The notes under the pieces were generated by a model. The model made no database searches, had not been told where the DNA came from, and worked only from the letters and a program-made list of their open reading frames with translations. 64,000 bases of DNA from CAUYXS01 sp965248495 (GTDB lineage: Bacteria > Chloroflexota > Dehalococcoidia > Lucifugimonadales > Australimonadaceae), in assembly GCA_965248495.1 (NCBI GenBank), contig CBDFJL010000003.1:1736001-1800000 (forward strand), written 5' to 3'. Below are positions 26,046 through 35,496 of this stretch, one piece after another. Every line of letters begins with the position of its first letter. Within the stretch, counting starts at the first letter, position 1. Made by a program: the position numbers and the translations under genes.

Positions 26046-28232
26046 CTAGCCGCCGGCGGGGTCGGTGTCCGAGCCGCCGGAGACTCGTGCGGCTGCTGGC
26101 TGTTTCGTCGGCCTCAAGCGCCCAAGCGTTATCAGGCCGGCCGCGAGCCCAATGGTGAGTAGCGGTGCCAGGATGAGCAAGCCGACGTGCTCGCGCAGCA
26201 GTGCGTAGAACACGATCGCCCCCACCGCATAAAAGGCGGCGCGTGTGAGTGGGTTGAGCAGCACGCCGACCCAGCCGCCGCTGGCCATCTGTATGCCGAT
26301 GAGGACCACCGCGAGGGCCACGATGACCAAAACGGTCGGCAGGCCGTTGTCGAACTCCGAGTCACTCAGCAGCAGCAGATCGTCGGGCGCCAGCAGCAGG
26401 ACGATCGGGAAGATGTAGAAGGGCCACGCCATGCGGACCAGCTGCCACGACACCTTGGCGTAGGTCGTGCCGGCGATGGCCGCCGCCACGATCGCGCTAC
26501 CGGCGACGGGGGGCACAATGAGGCTCAACGAGCCCATGTAGAACGCCACGAAGTGGGACGCACGTATGTCGACGCCCATCTCGAAGAGGATTGGGACGAA
26601 GGTGACGGTCACCAGGAAGTAGATGGCCAGGTTCGGAAGGCCAGCGGCCATGATGACCGATAGGACGATGAGCAAGCCCCCGGCGATGGCGACGCTGCCC
26701 CCGCTGATGTCGTTGACGATGGCGCCGAACCGTGTGCCCACACCCGTGTGACCAATGGTGTCGGCCAGGATCGTGACGATGACCAGCACGATGGAGACGG
26801 CGCTGGCATAGCCCGCTGCGCTCTTGATGCCGCTGGACCAGCGCGCCCAGCGCGTCTCGACACGCAGGGTGACGCCGAGCATGAGCGTGGACATGAGGGC
26901 CGCCGGGATCGCGGTGCGCAGCGTGAAGCCCTCGAGCACCAACGCCATGATGATCCCCACCGGGATGACGGCGATGACGGCCGACCGGATGTACATACCG
27001 GCGGGGCTGCGCGTCACCATGGCCAACCCCACAGACGCGACGACCCCCGCCAGAACCATCACGAACGCCGATAGGAAGACGGGAAAGGCGCCGTCGCCGA
27101 AGAGCAGCCACGGGAATATGCGTATCGTCGTGAAGTTGAGCAGCAACAGGACCAGCGGTGCGAAGACGATGAGCCCACCCCGGATGTACGGCCAGGCCTC
27201 CTGGTCGGCCGTGGGCTGGTCGGCCCGCTCCTGCTCGGTCTCCACCACCTGACGAATGCGGTCGTCGTTGCGCTTCGCGTGCCCAACGATGTAGGCGGCG
27301 GTGCCGACGTACCACATGGCAGCCGGCACGAGCGCCATCTTGATGACCTCCAAGTAGCTGATGCCGAGCAGGTTGGCCATGACGAAGGCGACGATGCCAA
27401 GGATGGGCGGCGTGATGGTGGACGCGTTCGAGGCCACCCCCTCGATGGCGCCCGCCTCATCGGCCCGGTAGCCTCCACGCACCATCGCCGGGATGGTGAT
27501 GGGGCCGGTGATGGCGACGTTGTTCGGCCCCGCGCCGATGAACGATCCCGCGACGCCGGATGCCACCAGCGCGCCCATCGCGGGCCCTCCGACCAGCCGC
27601 TTGGATAAGAAACGGGCCATGCCGGTGACGATCAACCCAGCGCCCCCCGTGGCGAGCAGGATGCCCCAGAAGATGAGCAGCCACAGGAAGCGCGACGCCT
27701 GGTCGACGACGCCCGTGTGCTGCGCCTGCGCGGTCCGCGTCAGCACTCGCCACGCTTCGAAGTCCGCTCCGTGAAGGAAGCCGGGCAGCAGACCGGAGGT
27801 GAAGTGGTACGTGAGGAATATCACACCGAGGACCGGGAAGACGATGCCGAAGTACATGTAGGCCACGACCAGCACGGTCCCGAAGATCATCATGCCAAGG
27901 ATGATGTCCGGCCATGTGCCGACCCCGGAGCGAAGGAAGAAGTCAGCCGCGCCTTGGAAGAAGTAGTACTCCGCGATGACCACACCGAGCATCAACACGA
28001 GCGCGATGCCCCAGCGCGAGTTGGTGCGCTTGCGCATCATGAAGCCGATCAGGCCGAGCCAGAGCGCGAATGCCAGGTGGGCGTTCTGGAACGCCTGCAC
28101 GGGCGGGTCCCACCGGAACTGCCCGAGGCCCATGGCGAGCATCGCGGCGAGCGAGAACCAGAAAAGGCCCACAACAGCCTTGTCTAGCCAGTCTGACTTC
28201 CGCTCCTGTTCAGTGCCGGCCTGGGCAGCCAC
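26046..28232 (-). CDS. Fused TRAP transporter permease (DctQM-type, TAXI family)
   Basis: This 728-residue integral membrane protein has roughly 17-19 hydrophobic segments. It combines a small N-terminal 4-TM DctQ-like part with a large DctM-like permease. The signature GSFIGAGPNNVAITGPITIP and the downstream SNASTITPPILGIVAF are typical of fused TAXI TRAP permeases. It would couple ion gradients to uptake of the ligand bound by the TAXI lipoprotein. The start is GTG at 28232 behind AGGAGGG. It follows the hydrolase gene by 70 bases in the same operon. Confidence 0.92.
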   Translation of the reverse strand: MAAQAGTEQERKSDWLDKAVVGLFWFSLAAMLAMGLGQFRWDPPVQAFQNAHLAFALWLGLIGFMMRKRTNSRWGIALVLMLGVVIAEYYFFQGAADFFLRSGVGTWPDIILGMMIFGTVLVVAYMYFGIVFPVLGVIFLTYHFTSGLLPGFLHGADFEAWRVLTRTAQAQHTGVVDQASRFLWLLIFWGILLATGGAGLIVTGMARFLSKRLVGGPAMGALVASGVAGSFIGAGPNNVAITGPITIPAMVRGGYRADEAGAIEGVASNASTITPPILGIVAFVMANLLGISYLEVIKMALVPAAMWYVGTAAYIVGHAKRNDDRIRQVVETEQERADQPTADQEAWPYIRGGLIVFAPLVLLLLNFTTIRIFPWLLFGDGAFPVFLSAFVMVLAGVVASVGLAMVTRSPAGMYIRSAVIAVIPVGIIMALVLEGFTLRTAIPAALMSTLMLGVTLRVETRWARWSSGIKSAAGYASAVSIVLVIVTILADTIGHTGVGTRFGAIVNDISGGSVAIAGGLLIVLSVIMAAGLPNLAIYFLVTVTFVPILFEMGVDIRASHFVAFYMGSLSLIVPPVAGSAIVAAAIAGTTYAKVSWQLVRMAWPFYIFPIVLLLAPDDLLLLSDSEFDNGLPTVLVIVALAVVLIGIQMASGGWVGVLLNPLTRAAFYAVGAIVFYALLREHVGLLILAPLLTIGLAAGLITLGRLRPTKQPAAARVSGGSDTDPAGG

Positions 28233-28302
28233 TGCACCCTCCTAGGTCGTGTTCGCCGTCACGCGGTGCCCCGCCGGTCGAAACATTACCAGTGCTGCGG
28301 CG

Positions 28303-29142
28303 TTAGTCGCCCTCGAAGAAGTCGATGATGAGGCGGTTGAACTCGTCCGACTTCTCGTACTGCACCCAATGGCCACACTCCGGGAAGATGTGGAATTGGG
28401 CGTCGGGGATGCGCCAGAGCATGTTGAGCCCGAAGTCCAGCGGTGAGAACCGGTCGTCCCGCCCCCAGATGATGAGCGTCTTCGCCTGTACGTTGGCCAG
28501 TTCTGGCGTGAAGTCCGGGGTGAAGCGGTTGGTCGACTTCGCGCGCGCCTCCATGTGCTCGGGGTGGCTCAGGCCCGCCTTGTGGCGCATGTCGACCAGC
28601 TCGTCGGTCTTGAACTTCGCGTCGTAGACGAACAGGTCGACGATCTTCTTCATCTGCTCGCGCGTCGGGTTGTCCCACCAGGCGTTGAGCGCTTTGATGC
28701 CCTCCAACGGTCGTGGCATGAAGTAGCTGGGGCCGCTCCCTGCCGGGCCCATGACGACGAGCTTGTCGACGCGCTCCGGGTACTCGATGGCGAACCGCAG
28801 CGAGGTGGCGCCGCCGAAGGAGTTGCCAATGAAGTGCGCCTTCTCGATGCCCAGCTCGTCGAACATCGCCTTGATGGCCTGGGCGTTGTAGCGGGTTGCG
28901 TCGCCGTCTATGACCACGGGGTCCGACTTGCCGTACTGGGGCATGTCCAGCAGCATCGTGCGGTACTTCTGGGAGAACTCGCCAACGTTGGTGCGGAAGT
29001 TGCTCCAACCCGACGCCCCGGGTCCGCCGCCGTGCAGCATGATGACCGCATCGCCGGTTCCGGCCTCGTTGTAGTGCAGTTTGACGTCACCAGCCTGGAC
29101 GAACTTGCTGGTGCTCTCTTCGGTCAGTGTCTGAATGGCCAT
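28303..29142 (-). CDS. Alpha/beta hydrolase, meta-cleavage-product hydrolase-like
   Basis: The 279-residue enzyme has the oxyanion loop HGGGPGASGWSNF, nucleophile S108 in GNSFGG, an acid at about D230 in IWGRDDRF and H258 in ECGHWVQYE. These features match BphD/HsaD-type hydrolases that cleave C-C bonds in meta-ring-fission products, or esterases of that fold. The N-terminal TLTEESTSKFVQAG block is shared with the hydrolases at 18220 and 29175. The start at 29142 follows GAGAGGT. It is the second gene of the operon, 32 bases after the stop of the first hydrolase gene. Confidence 0.9.
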   Translation of the reverse strand: MAIQTLTEESTSKFVQAGDVKLHYNEAGTGDAVIMLHGGGPGASGWSNFRTNVGEFSQKYRTMLLDMPQYGKSDPVVIDGDATRYNAQAIKAMFDELGIEKAHFIGNSFGGATSLRFAIEYPERVDKLVVMGPAGSGPSYFMPRPLEGIKALNAWWDNPTREQMKKIVDLFVYDAKFKTDELVDMRHKAGLSHPEHMEARAKSTNRFTPDFTPELANVQAKTLIIWGRDDRFSPLDFGLNMLWRIPDAQFHIFPECGHWVQYEKSDEFNRLIIDFFEGD

Positions 29143-29174
29143 GTTCTCTACCTCTCCGTTGGGTCTGCGTGCGG

Positions 29175-30014
29175 CTAGTGGGACAGGAAGTCTTGGAGCA
29201 GCCGGTTGAACTCGCTGGCGTGCTCGTACTGGGCCCAGTGCCCACACTTGGAGAACATGTGGACGCGTGCGTTGGGAATCTGCCACATGAACTTGAGCGC
29301 CTGGTCGAGAGGGACGAACAGGTCGTCCCGTCCCCAAATGACCAGCGTTTTGGACTTGATCTTGGTGAGCTCCATCGTGAGGTCTGGCAGCATCGGGTTG
29401 GACTGCTTGCGCGCCTCGTTGTGCTCGGGGTGCGACAGAAGGCCGGCAACCCGCTCCTCCAGCAACGCCTCCGTCACGAAGGACGAGTCATAGACGAAGA
29501 GGTCGATCATTCGACGAAACGATTCCTTGGATGGTTCGACGTAGACATCCTGCAGGGCCTTGATGCCCTCAAGCGGAAGCGGGCTGAAGAGGCTCTTGCC
29601 GGCGCCTGCCGCGCCCATGAGGACGAGCTTGTCGACGCGCTCTGGATGGTCGATGGCGACACAGGCCGAGGTCCCGCCCCCCATCGAGTTGCCGACGAAG
29701 TGCGCTTTCTCGAGGCCCAGGGCATCGAGGAAATCAACGAAGATCTTCGCGTTCGCGTGCAGCCGGTCGGTGTCGGCGCCGATGACAAGCGGGTCCGATT
29801 TCCCGAACCCCGGCATGTCCACCAGGATCACCCGGTAGTCGCGGGACAACGGGCCGATGTTGCGGACGAAGTTGCTCCACCCGCTGGCCCCGGGACCGCC
29901 CCCGTGAATAAAGATGACGGGGTCGCCGCTGCCGGCCTCGTTGTAGTGAATCTTGAAGCCGTTGGCGTCTACGGTCTTGCTCGTGCTCTGCTCGGTCAGC
30001 GTCTCGGTCGCCAT
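29175..30014 (-). CDS. Alpha/beta hydrolase, meta-cleavage-product hydrolase-like
   Basis: The 279-residue enzyme has HGGGPGASGWSNF, nucleophile S110 in GNSMGG, the acid in IWGRDDLF and the histidine in KCGHWAQYE. It is clearly a tandem paralogue of the downstream gene, with equal length and the same N-terminal TLTEQSTSK block. It is the first gene of a five-gene run (hydrolase, hydrolase, TRAP permease, Rieske oxygenase, TAXI protein) that looks like a catabolic operon. GGAGGAGG lies before the ATG at 30014. The substrate is unknown; aromatic or steroid ring-fission products are the family norm. Confidence 0.9.
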   Translation of the reverse strand: MATETLTEQSTSKTVDANGFKIHYNEAGSGDPVIFIHGGGPGASGWSNFVRNIGPLSRDYRVILVDMPGFGKSDPLVIGADTDRLHANAKIFVDFLDALGLEKAHFVGNSMGGGTSACVAIDHPERVDKLVLMGAAGAGKSLFSPLPLEGIKALQDVYVEPSKESFRRMIDLFVYDSSFVTEALLEERVAGLLSHPEHNEARKQSNPMLPDLTMELTKIKSKTLVIWGRDDLFVPLDQALKFMWQIPNARVHMFSKCGHWAQYEHASEFNRLLQDFLSH

Positions 30015-30181
30015 ATGCGCCTCCTCCGTCGGCGAGCGTCTGCCTAATGCCCTCGCCGTGGGCGGGCGTAACCGTAGCAGAAGGCCAAGGGGTGTCAAGA
30101 AACGCCGCATCGCGCTGTGCCCGTGGCCCAAGGGCCGCCCAGAGTCGCGGCGGCGGCCCCAGTCGTCGCCGCGCGCGGGGT

Positions 30182-30445
30182 TCAACCCCGGCGGCGCCGG
30201 TGCCGCCACAGGGCGAGGGCACCAGTGGCGAGCCCACCGGCCAGCAGGATGCCGACGCTGGCGCTGAAGACGTCATTCAACAGCGTGCGGATGTCGTCGC
30301 CACCGGTCGTGTTCTCGAAGCGCCCCGCCAGCCCGACCGGGCTGAGCGCGACGATCCACCACACGAGCGCGAGGACAACGGCGAGGCCCAGCAGCACGCC
30401 TGCCAGGGTGCCAAGCGACGAGCCGCTGTCCGCAGTGTCGCCCAA
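30182..30445 (-). CDS. Small two-TM membrane protein, unknown
   Basis: The 87-residue protein has two hydrophobic segments (LAGVLLGLAVVLALVWWIVA and ASVGILLAGGLATGALALW) and a basic C-terminus (HRRRRG). The start is TTG at 30445 with GGAGA eight bases upstream. I do not recognise a family. The ribosome site and clean topology support a real gene. It lies 167 bases upstream of the catabolic operon on the same strand. Confidence 0.6.
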   Translation of the reverse strand: MGDTADSGSSLGTLAGVLLGLAVVLALVWWIVALSPVGLAGRFENTTGGDDIRTLLNDVFSASVGILLAGGLATGALALWRHRRRRG

Positions 30446-30832
30446 GCCGAACGTCTCCTAATGCTTCCGCGCGCGTCGCTTACCTGGTGGACGTACGAAC
30501 CCCGGAGTTCGGCGTTGCTCGGCCGTGGGCCCAGCGTCCCACCTGGCGGTCCTCGACGCAATCGTCGGAGACACTATCGCACCTGTCGGCCGGGTGGACA
30601 GAGCAGGGCCTGTCGGCTGCCGCGGCGTGGCCGCTGGGTTTCGCGCCGCGACGAAAACCGTGAAGTGGTACACTAGGTAACGCTCCGGCAGGGCTATCCA
30701 GCCGGTGGGTTCGCTGACGGGTGTTGGTTCCTCCAGTCACCGTGAACCAGCCCGAGAGAATTCCGCCCTCGTCGCATGCGTCGAGGTACCACGAACCCAT
30801 CATCCACGTGCAGACGCACGCCTTAGGAGCTC
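30446..30832. other. Divergent intergenic region before DEAD-box helicase
   Basis: These 387 bases lie between the small membrane protein and the helicase. I see one promoter-like element (30666-30674) and no RNA gene or convincing reading frame. The resulting helicase leader would be about 150 bases, long enough for regulation by RNA structure. Confidence 0.4.
30666..30674 (+). promoter_or_regulatory. Extended -10 promoter for helicase gene
   Basis: TGGTACACT (TG extension plus TACACT, four of six consensus bases) lies about 160 bases before the helicase ATG. No matching -35 is seen. Confidence 0.35.
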
Positions 30833-32275
30833 ATGTCTTCCACCTTCGCCGAACTCGGGGTCCCCGAGTCCATTTCCAACGCCCTCGCACGTCGAGGCAT
30901 CCACAAACCCTTTGACATCCAGGCCGCCACGGTGGCCGACGCTCTGGCCGGCCGCGACGTGTGCGGCCGGGCCCCCGCTGGCTCGGGCAAGACGCTCGCG
31001 TTCGGGATCCCGCTCGTCGTCACGGTTGGCCGTGCGGAGCCCAAGCGCCCACGCGCGCTCGTGCTGGCACCGACCCGTGAGCTCGCCGAGCAGATCAATG
31101 CCGAGATTCGCACCTTCGCCGGCTCGGTCAGGACCGGAGTCGTCTACGGCGGGATCGGCTACGGCCCTCAGATAAAGGCGCTGAGGCAGGGTGTCGATAT
31201 CCTCGTCGCCTGTCCGGGGCGCCTCGAGGACCTCATCCAACAGGGCGCGGTGAATCTATCCGCGGTCGATCGAGTCGTGCTCGACGAGGCCGACCGCATG
31301 GCCGACATGGGCTTCATGCCCGCTGTCCGCCGCCTGCTCGACCAGACGTCCAGCCAGCGCCAGACCATGCTGTTCTCGGCGACCCTCGACGGGGACGTGG
31401 CCAAGCTCACCCGCGACTATCAGGACGACCCCGTCCGGCACGAGGTCGGGGAAGAGACCCCGGACATCACCGCAGCCAGTCATGTGTTTTGGAACGTGGC
31501 GAAGGCAGACCGCACCGCCGCCACCGTGGAAGCCGTGAGCGCGGTGTGGCCTGCCATCGTCTTCTGCCGGACCCGGCGCGAATCCGACAGGCTCGCCAAG
31601 CGGCTTGGCAGCGCCGGCCTTCAGGCCGCGGCGATTCATGGCGGCCGCAGCCAGAGCCAGCGCACGCGGGCGCTCGCCGACTTCACCAACGGCAAGGTCC
31701 AAGTCCTGGTCGCCAGCGATGTCGCCGCCCGCGGCATCCACGTCGACGCCGTAGCGTCGGTGGTCCACTTCGACCCGCCCGAGGACCACAAGACATACCT
31801 GCACCGGTCCGGACGCACGGCCCGCGCGGGCCTGGGTGGGGTGGTCGTTAGCCTCGTGCAGCCTGAGCAGGAGAGGGACGTGCGCCAGATGCAGCGCCGG
31901 ATCGGCATCGACGAGGCGTTTACCGCGCCCGACGCCAGCGCTTTGCGTGCGCTGTCCCCCACGCCCGCTCGCCGGCTCCCGTTCACGAAGCCGGTTGAGG
32001 CGGCCATCGTCGAAGAGGATCGAGCTCACGCCGCAGATCGCGTTCGTCCCGTCGGCGCCCAAAGCCACAGTGGACGCGTGGGCGGCACCAAGAGCAATGG
32101 TGAGCGTGACAGCCGAGCCAATGCCGGCACGCACCGGAGCAAGTCGAGGGCCCGGAACCGCGTGAAGGCGAACCAGATGGGCAGGGGACCGGCCGTCCGA
32201 TCGCCGGGGGCCAGCCGGGGTACGTCACCCCGCGACGCACGCCGGACGCATTCGGGACCGCGCGCCGACAGCTAG
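30833..32275 (+). CDS. DEAD-box RNA helicase
   Basis: The 480-residue protein has all core motifs: Q motif (FDIQAATV), Walker A APAGSGKT (47-54, Ala for the usual Thr in A-x-T-G-S-G-K-T), PTREL, DEAD at 151-154, SAT at 182-184, and HRSGRTAR in the second RecA domain. The last 110 residues are low-complexity and strongly basic (SKSRARNRVKANQMGRG and similar) and probably bind RNA. It is likely a general RNA-remodelling factor in ribosome assembly, mRNA decay or cold adaptation. It resembles RhlE/CsdA-type helicases, but I do not assign a symbol. Confidence 0.93.
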   Translation: MSSTFAELGVPESISNALARRGIHKPFDIQAATVADALAGRDVCGRAPAGSGKTLAFGIPLVVTVGRAEPKRPRALVLAPTRELAEQINAEIRTFAGSVRTGVVYGGIGYGPQIKALRQGVDILVACPGRLEDLIQQGAVNLSAVDRVVLDEADRMADMGFMPAVRRLLDQTSSQRQTMLFSATLDGDVAKLTRDYQDDPVRHEVGEETPDITAASHVFWNVAKADRTAATVEAVSAVWPAIVFCRTRRESDRLAKRLGSAGLQAAAIHGGRSQSQRTRALADFTNGKVQVLVASDVAARGIHVDAVASVVHFDPPEDHKTYLHRSGRTARAGLGGVVVSLVQPEQERDVRQMQRRIGIDEAFTAPDASALRALSPTPARRLPFTKPVEAAIVEEDRAHAADRVRPVGAQSHSGRVGGTKSNGERDSRANAGTHRSKSRARNRVKANQMGRGPAVRSPGASRGTSPRDARRTHSGPRADS

Positions 32276-32295
32276 CCTGCCTGATCGAGGGGCGT

Positions 32296-32339
32296 TGGTC
32301 GACGCCCGGCGGCCGCCATGCGAAGCCGCGCGTCGACCA
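32296..32339 (+). terminator. Hairpin after DEAD-box helicase
   Basis: TGGTCGACGC and GCGTCGACCA form a perfect 10-bp stem starting 20 bases past the helicase stop, with a 24-base loop that can itself fold. No T-run follows. Confidence 0.5.
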
Positions 32340-32440
32340 GCCCAGGCGACCCTACGTTTGGACGGTGTGATAGCCCCAGCGGGGCACTACCATGGGAGCC
32401 AGGCCGACACCACATGTGGCGGCCTGCTCATAGGCTCACC

Positions 32441-32599
32441 ATGAACCAAAACCTCACTCCCAGTGACAAAGCGCTAGCTCGCCCCGCAATTGGCCGGGGT
32501 GTCTTGCTGCTGCTCGGCGTGCTCGGCGCGGGTACGCTCGCCGCGACCTTCGTCATCCTCGCCGTGGTGTCGATGGTCACGCGAATCTCCATCACCTAG
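32441..32599 (+). CDS. Possible small single-TM protein
   Basis: The 52-codon frame encodes a short polar start (MNQNLTPSDKALARP) and one long hydrophobic segment (VLLLLGVLGAGTLAATFVIL). There is no Shine-Dalgarno sequence and no recognised family, so this is a tentative call resting on the clean membrane-anchor profile. Confidence 0.35.
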   Translation: MNQNLTPSDKALARPAIGRGVLLLLGVLGAGTLAATFVILAVVSMVTRISIT

Positions 32600-32705
32600 C
32601 CACCGGTCCTACCCGGCTCCCGCGGGCGAACTCTGGCAGGGGAGGGTCCCCGGCGCGGGCTGCGCACGGTCCGCCTCAACGGACTCGATATGAGGGCCGC
32701 TGGAC

Positions 32706-33215
32706 CTAGACGATGAACGAGAGGTTGGTTATGGGCAGGTCTCGGTTCATCAAGACCACCTTCTTGAGAGCGATCCGCCAGCCATCCTCGAAGCGGAGGC
32801 GGTACTCACACCGGCCGGACAACACGCGGTGCTGCCCAACGTCGGTTCGGAGGGGGTTTCCGGTGCGTAGCTCGTGGACGGCGAGATTGCAACGCACCAA
32901 GGCCTCCCCGTGCTCTCCATCGTCCAACACCACGACGTTCGTCACCTGGTGTACGGTCCGAGAGCGAGGCATCTGGGAGTAGTGGGGCTCGTGGAGGATC
33001 TGATGCACTCGCTGCTCTCTGAGAAGGGGCCCGTCGTAGAGCACCGAAGGCTCCATCGTAGGGTCGCTCTCCTCGTCGATGGGGAGCCAGTAGATCCCGT
33101 CGGTGGTGAATAGCGCGAGCCACTCCTCGAGTAGGCCCGTATCGATCAGGTGAGCCTCTTCGAAGAGCAGCCGCTCGGCGTCTTTTTCCGATAGCTTTGG
33201 CGATAGCTGCGTCAT
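32706..33215 (-). CDS. Aromatic-ring-hydroxylating dioxygenase beta subunit
   Basis: The 169-residue protein has the NTF2-like cone fold of dioxygenase small subunits: an N-terminal helix (DAERLLFEEAHLIDTGLLEEW), LFTTDGIYWLPID, and a C-terminal strand set ending in GWRIALKKVVLMNRDLP. Beta subunits assemble with Rieske alpha subunits into alpha3beta3 oxygenases and have a structural role. The matching alpha subunit is two genes upstream, at 35493. A molybdenum hydroxylase gene lies between them, which is unusual. It starts seven bases after that gene's stop. Confidence 0.88.
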   Translation of the reverse strand: MTQLSPKLSEKDAERLLFEEAHLIDTGLLEEWLALFTTDGIYWLPIDEESDPTMEPSVLYDGPLLREQRVHQILHEPHYSQMPRSRTVHQVTNVVVLDDGEHGEALVRCNLAVHELRTGNPLRTDVGQHRVLSGRCEYRLRFEDGWRIALKKVVLMNRDLPITNLSFIV

Positions 33216-33222
33216 AGTCGGA

Positions 33223-35496
33223 TCAGGCCTTGGCGGCTCGGAGCGCTTGATACAGACGCTCAGCCGTGAGTGGAAGGTCGGCTAGCCGCACGCCTACGGC
33301 GTCCTCTATTGCGTTGGCTATGGCCGGGGCGACCGTGCAGACGGGGTGCTCGCCGATGGCCTTCATGTTGAAGGGCCCGTCGCTCTGGGAGCTACCCTGC
33401 TCCAGGGTCACGAACTCGAACGGCGGTAAGTCTGCAAAGGTGGGGATTTTGAAATCGGCCAGCGTCGGCGTGACCACGCGTCCGTCCTCGACCTGCAACT
33501 GCTCCATCAAGGCGTAGCCGAGGCCCTGGACCGTCGCTCCTGACACCTGTCCATTGAACAGCATCGGGTTGAGCACGCGCCCGCTGTCGTACGCACCGAC
33601 CAGCTTCCGTACCGTCAGCTCGCCGGACTCCGCGTCGATCTCGACCTCCGCGCCGAGCGCCGCGAAGCCGGTATGCGACACCTCGTCCACGCCGCCTTCG
33701 ACGGTCGCGACCAGAAGGTCCACCGGCGCCTCCGCCGCGATCTGCTCCAGTGACGCCGTATGCCCGTCGACCGAGAAGCCGGCGCCGTCAAAGGTAACCT
33801 CCGCGCCGGGCGCGCTGAGGCGTTCGATGGCGTACTCGCGGAGCTGGGCCAGCAGCTGCCGGCCGGCAGCGAGGGCGAACTGGCCGGGCCCATTCGTCGT
33901 CCTGCTACCACCGACGCCGTAGTCACCGCTGCCGCCCTTCGTGTCCCAGGGGACGACCGCGATCCGGTCGATGTCGATGCCGAGCTCCGCGCTGAGCATC
34001 TGGCGCAGGACGGTGTAGAACCCAGCACCGTTGTCGAAGGCGGGCGAGTGTATCAGCACCTGCCCGCTGGGCTCGAGTGTCACCCTGCCGCTCGTCGGAC
34101 CGCCTATGGCATGGTGTTCACACACCGCGATGCCTCGGCCGACTCCGGGTGGCCTGGGGCCGGTCCAGCCCAAGCCGGCGGCGGCCTCTGCCAGCGTGGC
34201 ACCAGCGAGCGCGTCGCCCCAATCCTCACCGACGGGCGAAGTGTCACCCTTGCTCACGACGTGGCGGAGCCGGTATTCGAGCGGATCGATGCCGAGGTCA
34301 CGGGCGATGATGTCGACCATCGATTCGGCGGCGAACACTCCCTGGGCCTGTCCGGGCCCTCGGAAATGTCCGCCGGGGACGGTGTTGGTGTAGACCATAT
34401 GGCAATCGATACGGACGTTCGGCGTCCGATAGACACCCGCGGCATCGTTGACGAGAGGCAGGTATGCGCCCGGCTTCATGCCAGCGTACGCGCCTGCGTT
34501 GAACCAGACGTCCGAGTGCCAGCCGATCATCTCTCCCGCGTCATCGACCCCCACGCGTACCGTGATGCTCGATTCATGACGCGGGTTGGCTGCTGCCAGC
34601 TCCTCGATATGGGACATGAGCATCTTTACCGGCCTGCCGGTCGCCCGAGAGAGGAACAGGGCGACGGCCTCGTCCAGTATGGCGCCCTTCGCCCCGAAGT
34701 CGCCGCCGAGCGGCATCCCGTGGATGTTGACCGCGGACGGCTCGACTCCCGCCGCGGCCGCCACCGCGACCTGGAGTTGGTAGGGCGCCTTGTTGGACGA
34801 CCACACGTCGACATCGCCGCCGTCCTTTGCGTCGATGACGCAGGCGTGCGACTCGAAGTGCATCTGGTGCACACGCGGCGTCGTGAACGTACGCTCGTAG
34901 ACATGCGCCGCCCGCTCGAGGGCGGCTGGCGCGTCGCCCTTCGTCCAAGAGACGTGCGAGAAGACGTTGGAATCGGCCGGAACCGGCTCGGGTGAACCAC
35001 CCGAGCGCAGATACGACGGGCGCCAGTCGGCGCCGCGCGGTACTCGCTCGTACCCGTCCTTCTCCGGATGCAGGAGCGGCGCGGATTCGGCTACTGCGGC
35101 GTCCATGTCGAACACCGCGGGCAGGTCCTCGTATTCCACCTCGATCGCCTGCGCGGCCTCACGTGCCTCTTCCAGGGTCTCGGCGGCCACGGCGGCGACT
35201 CCTTCGCCAATGAACCGCACTCTGTCCCACGCCAGCAGCGGCCGGTCCCTGACGCTCCGGCCGAACCGGACGTTTGGCACGTCTAGCGCCGTGATGACCG
35301 CATGGACACCGCTCATCGCGCGAGCTCTGTCCGTGTTGATGCCCACGACATGGGCGTGGGGGAGGGGGCTGCGGGCGAGCGCGCCCCACAGCATCCCCGG
35401 CAGCGCGAAGTCGGCCGTGTACGTCGTTTCGCCGGTCACCTTTCCGGCCTCCGTGGAGCGGGGGACCGAGGCGCCGATCGCGCTGGGTCCGGTCAT
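33223..35496 (-). CDS. Molybdenum hydroxylase large subunit (xanthine dehydrogenase / CO dehydrogenase family)
   Basis: The 757-residue protein has the two aldehyde-oxidase domains. GKVTGETTYTADFALPGMLW lies at the start, the molybdopterin site has GGDFGAKGAILDEAVALFL and FRGPGQAQGVFAAESMVD, then GSGDYGVGGSRTT. The catalytic glutamate is about E716 in MKAIGEHPV (G-E-P-P in most relatives). Such enzymes hydroxylate heterocycles, aldehydes or CO with water-derived oxygen. The FAD and 2Fe-2S subunits normally encoded next door are absent here. Its ATG overlaps the stop of the Rieske alpha gene (ATGA), so the two are translationally coupled. Confidence 0.9.
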   Translation of the reverse strand: MTGPSAIGASVPRSTEAGKVTGETTYTADFALPGMLWGALARSPLPHAHVVGINTDRARAMSGVHAVITALDVPNVRFGRSVRDRPLLAWDRVRFIGEGVAAVAAETLEEAREAAQAIEVEYEDLPAVFDMDAAVAESAPLLHPEKDGYERVPRGADWRPSYLRSGGSPEPVPADSNVFSHVSWTKGDAPAALERAAHVYERTFTTPRVHQMHFESHACVIDAKDGGDVDVWSSNKAPYQLQVAVAAAAGVEPSAVNIHGMPLGGDFGAKGAILDEAVALFLSRATGRPVKMLMSHIEELAAANPRHESSITVRVGVDDAGEMIGWHSDVWFNAGAYAGMKPGAYLPLVNDAAGVYRTPNVRIDCHMVYTNTVPGGHFRGPGQAQGVFAAESMVDIIARDLGIDPLEYRLRHVVSKGDTSPVGEDWGDALAGATLAEAAAGLGWTGPRPPGVGRGIAVCEHHAIGGPTSGRVTLEPSGQVLIHSPAFDNGAGFYTVLRQMLSAELGIDIDRIAVVPWDTKGGSGDYGVGGSRTTNGPGQFALAAGRQLLAQLREYAIERLSAPGAEVTFDGAGFSVDGHTASLEQIAAEAPVDLLVATVEGGVDEVSHTGFAALGAEVEIDAESGELTVRKLVGAYDSGRVLNPMLFNGQVSGATVQGLGYALMEQLQVEDGRVVTPTLADFKIPTFADLPPFEFVTLEQGSSQSDGPFNMKAIGEHPVCTVAPAIANAIEDAVGVRLADLPLTAERLYQALRAAKA

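Noticed and set aside
33760..34995. A 411-codon plus-strand frame
   Set aside because: It is antisense to the molybdenum hydroxylase, which has all family motifs.
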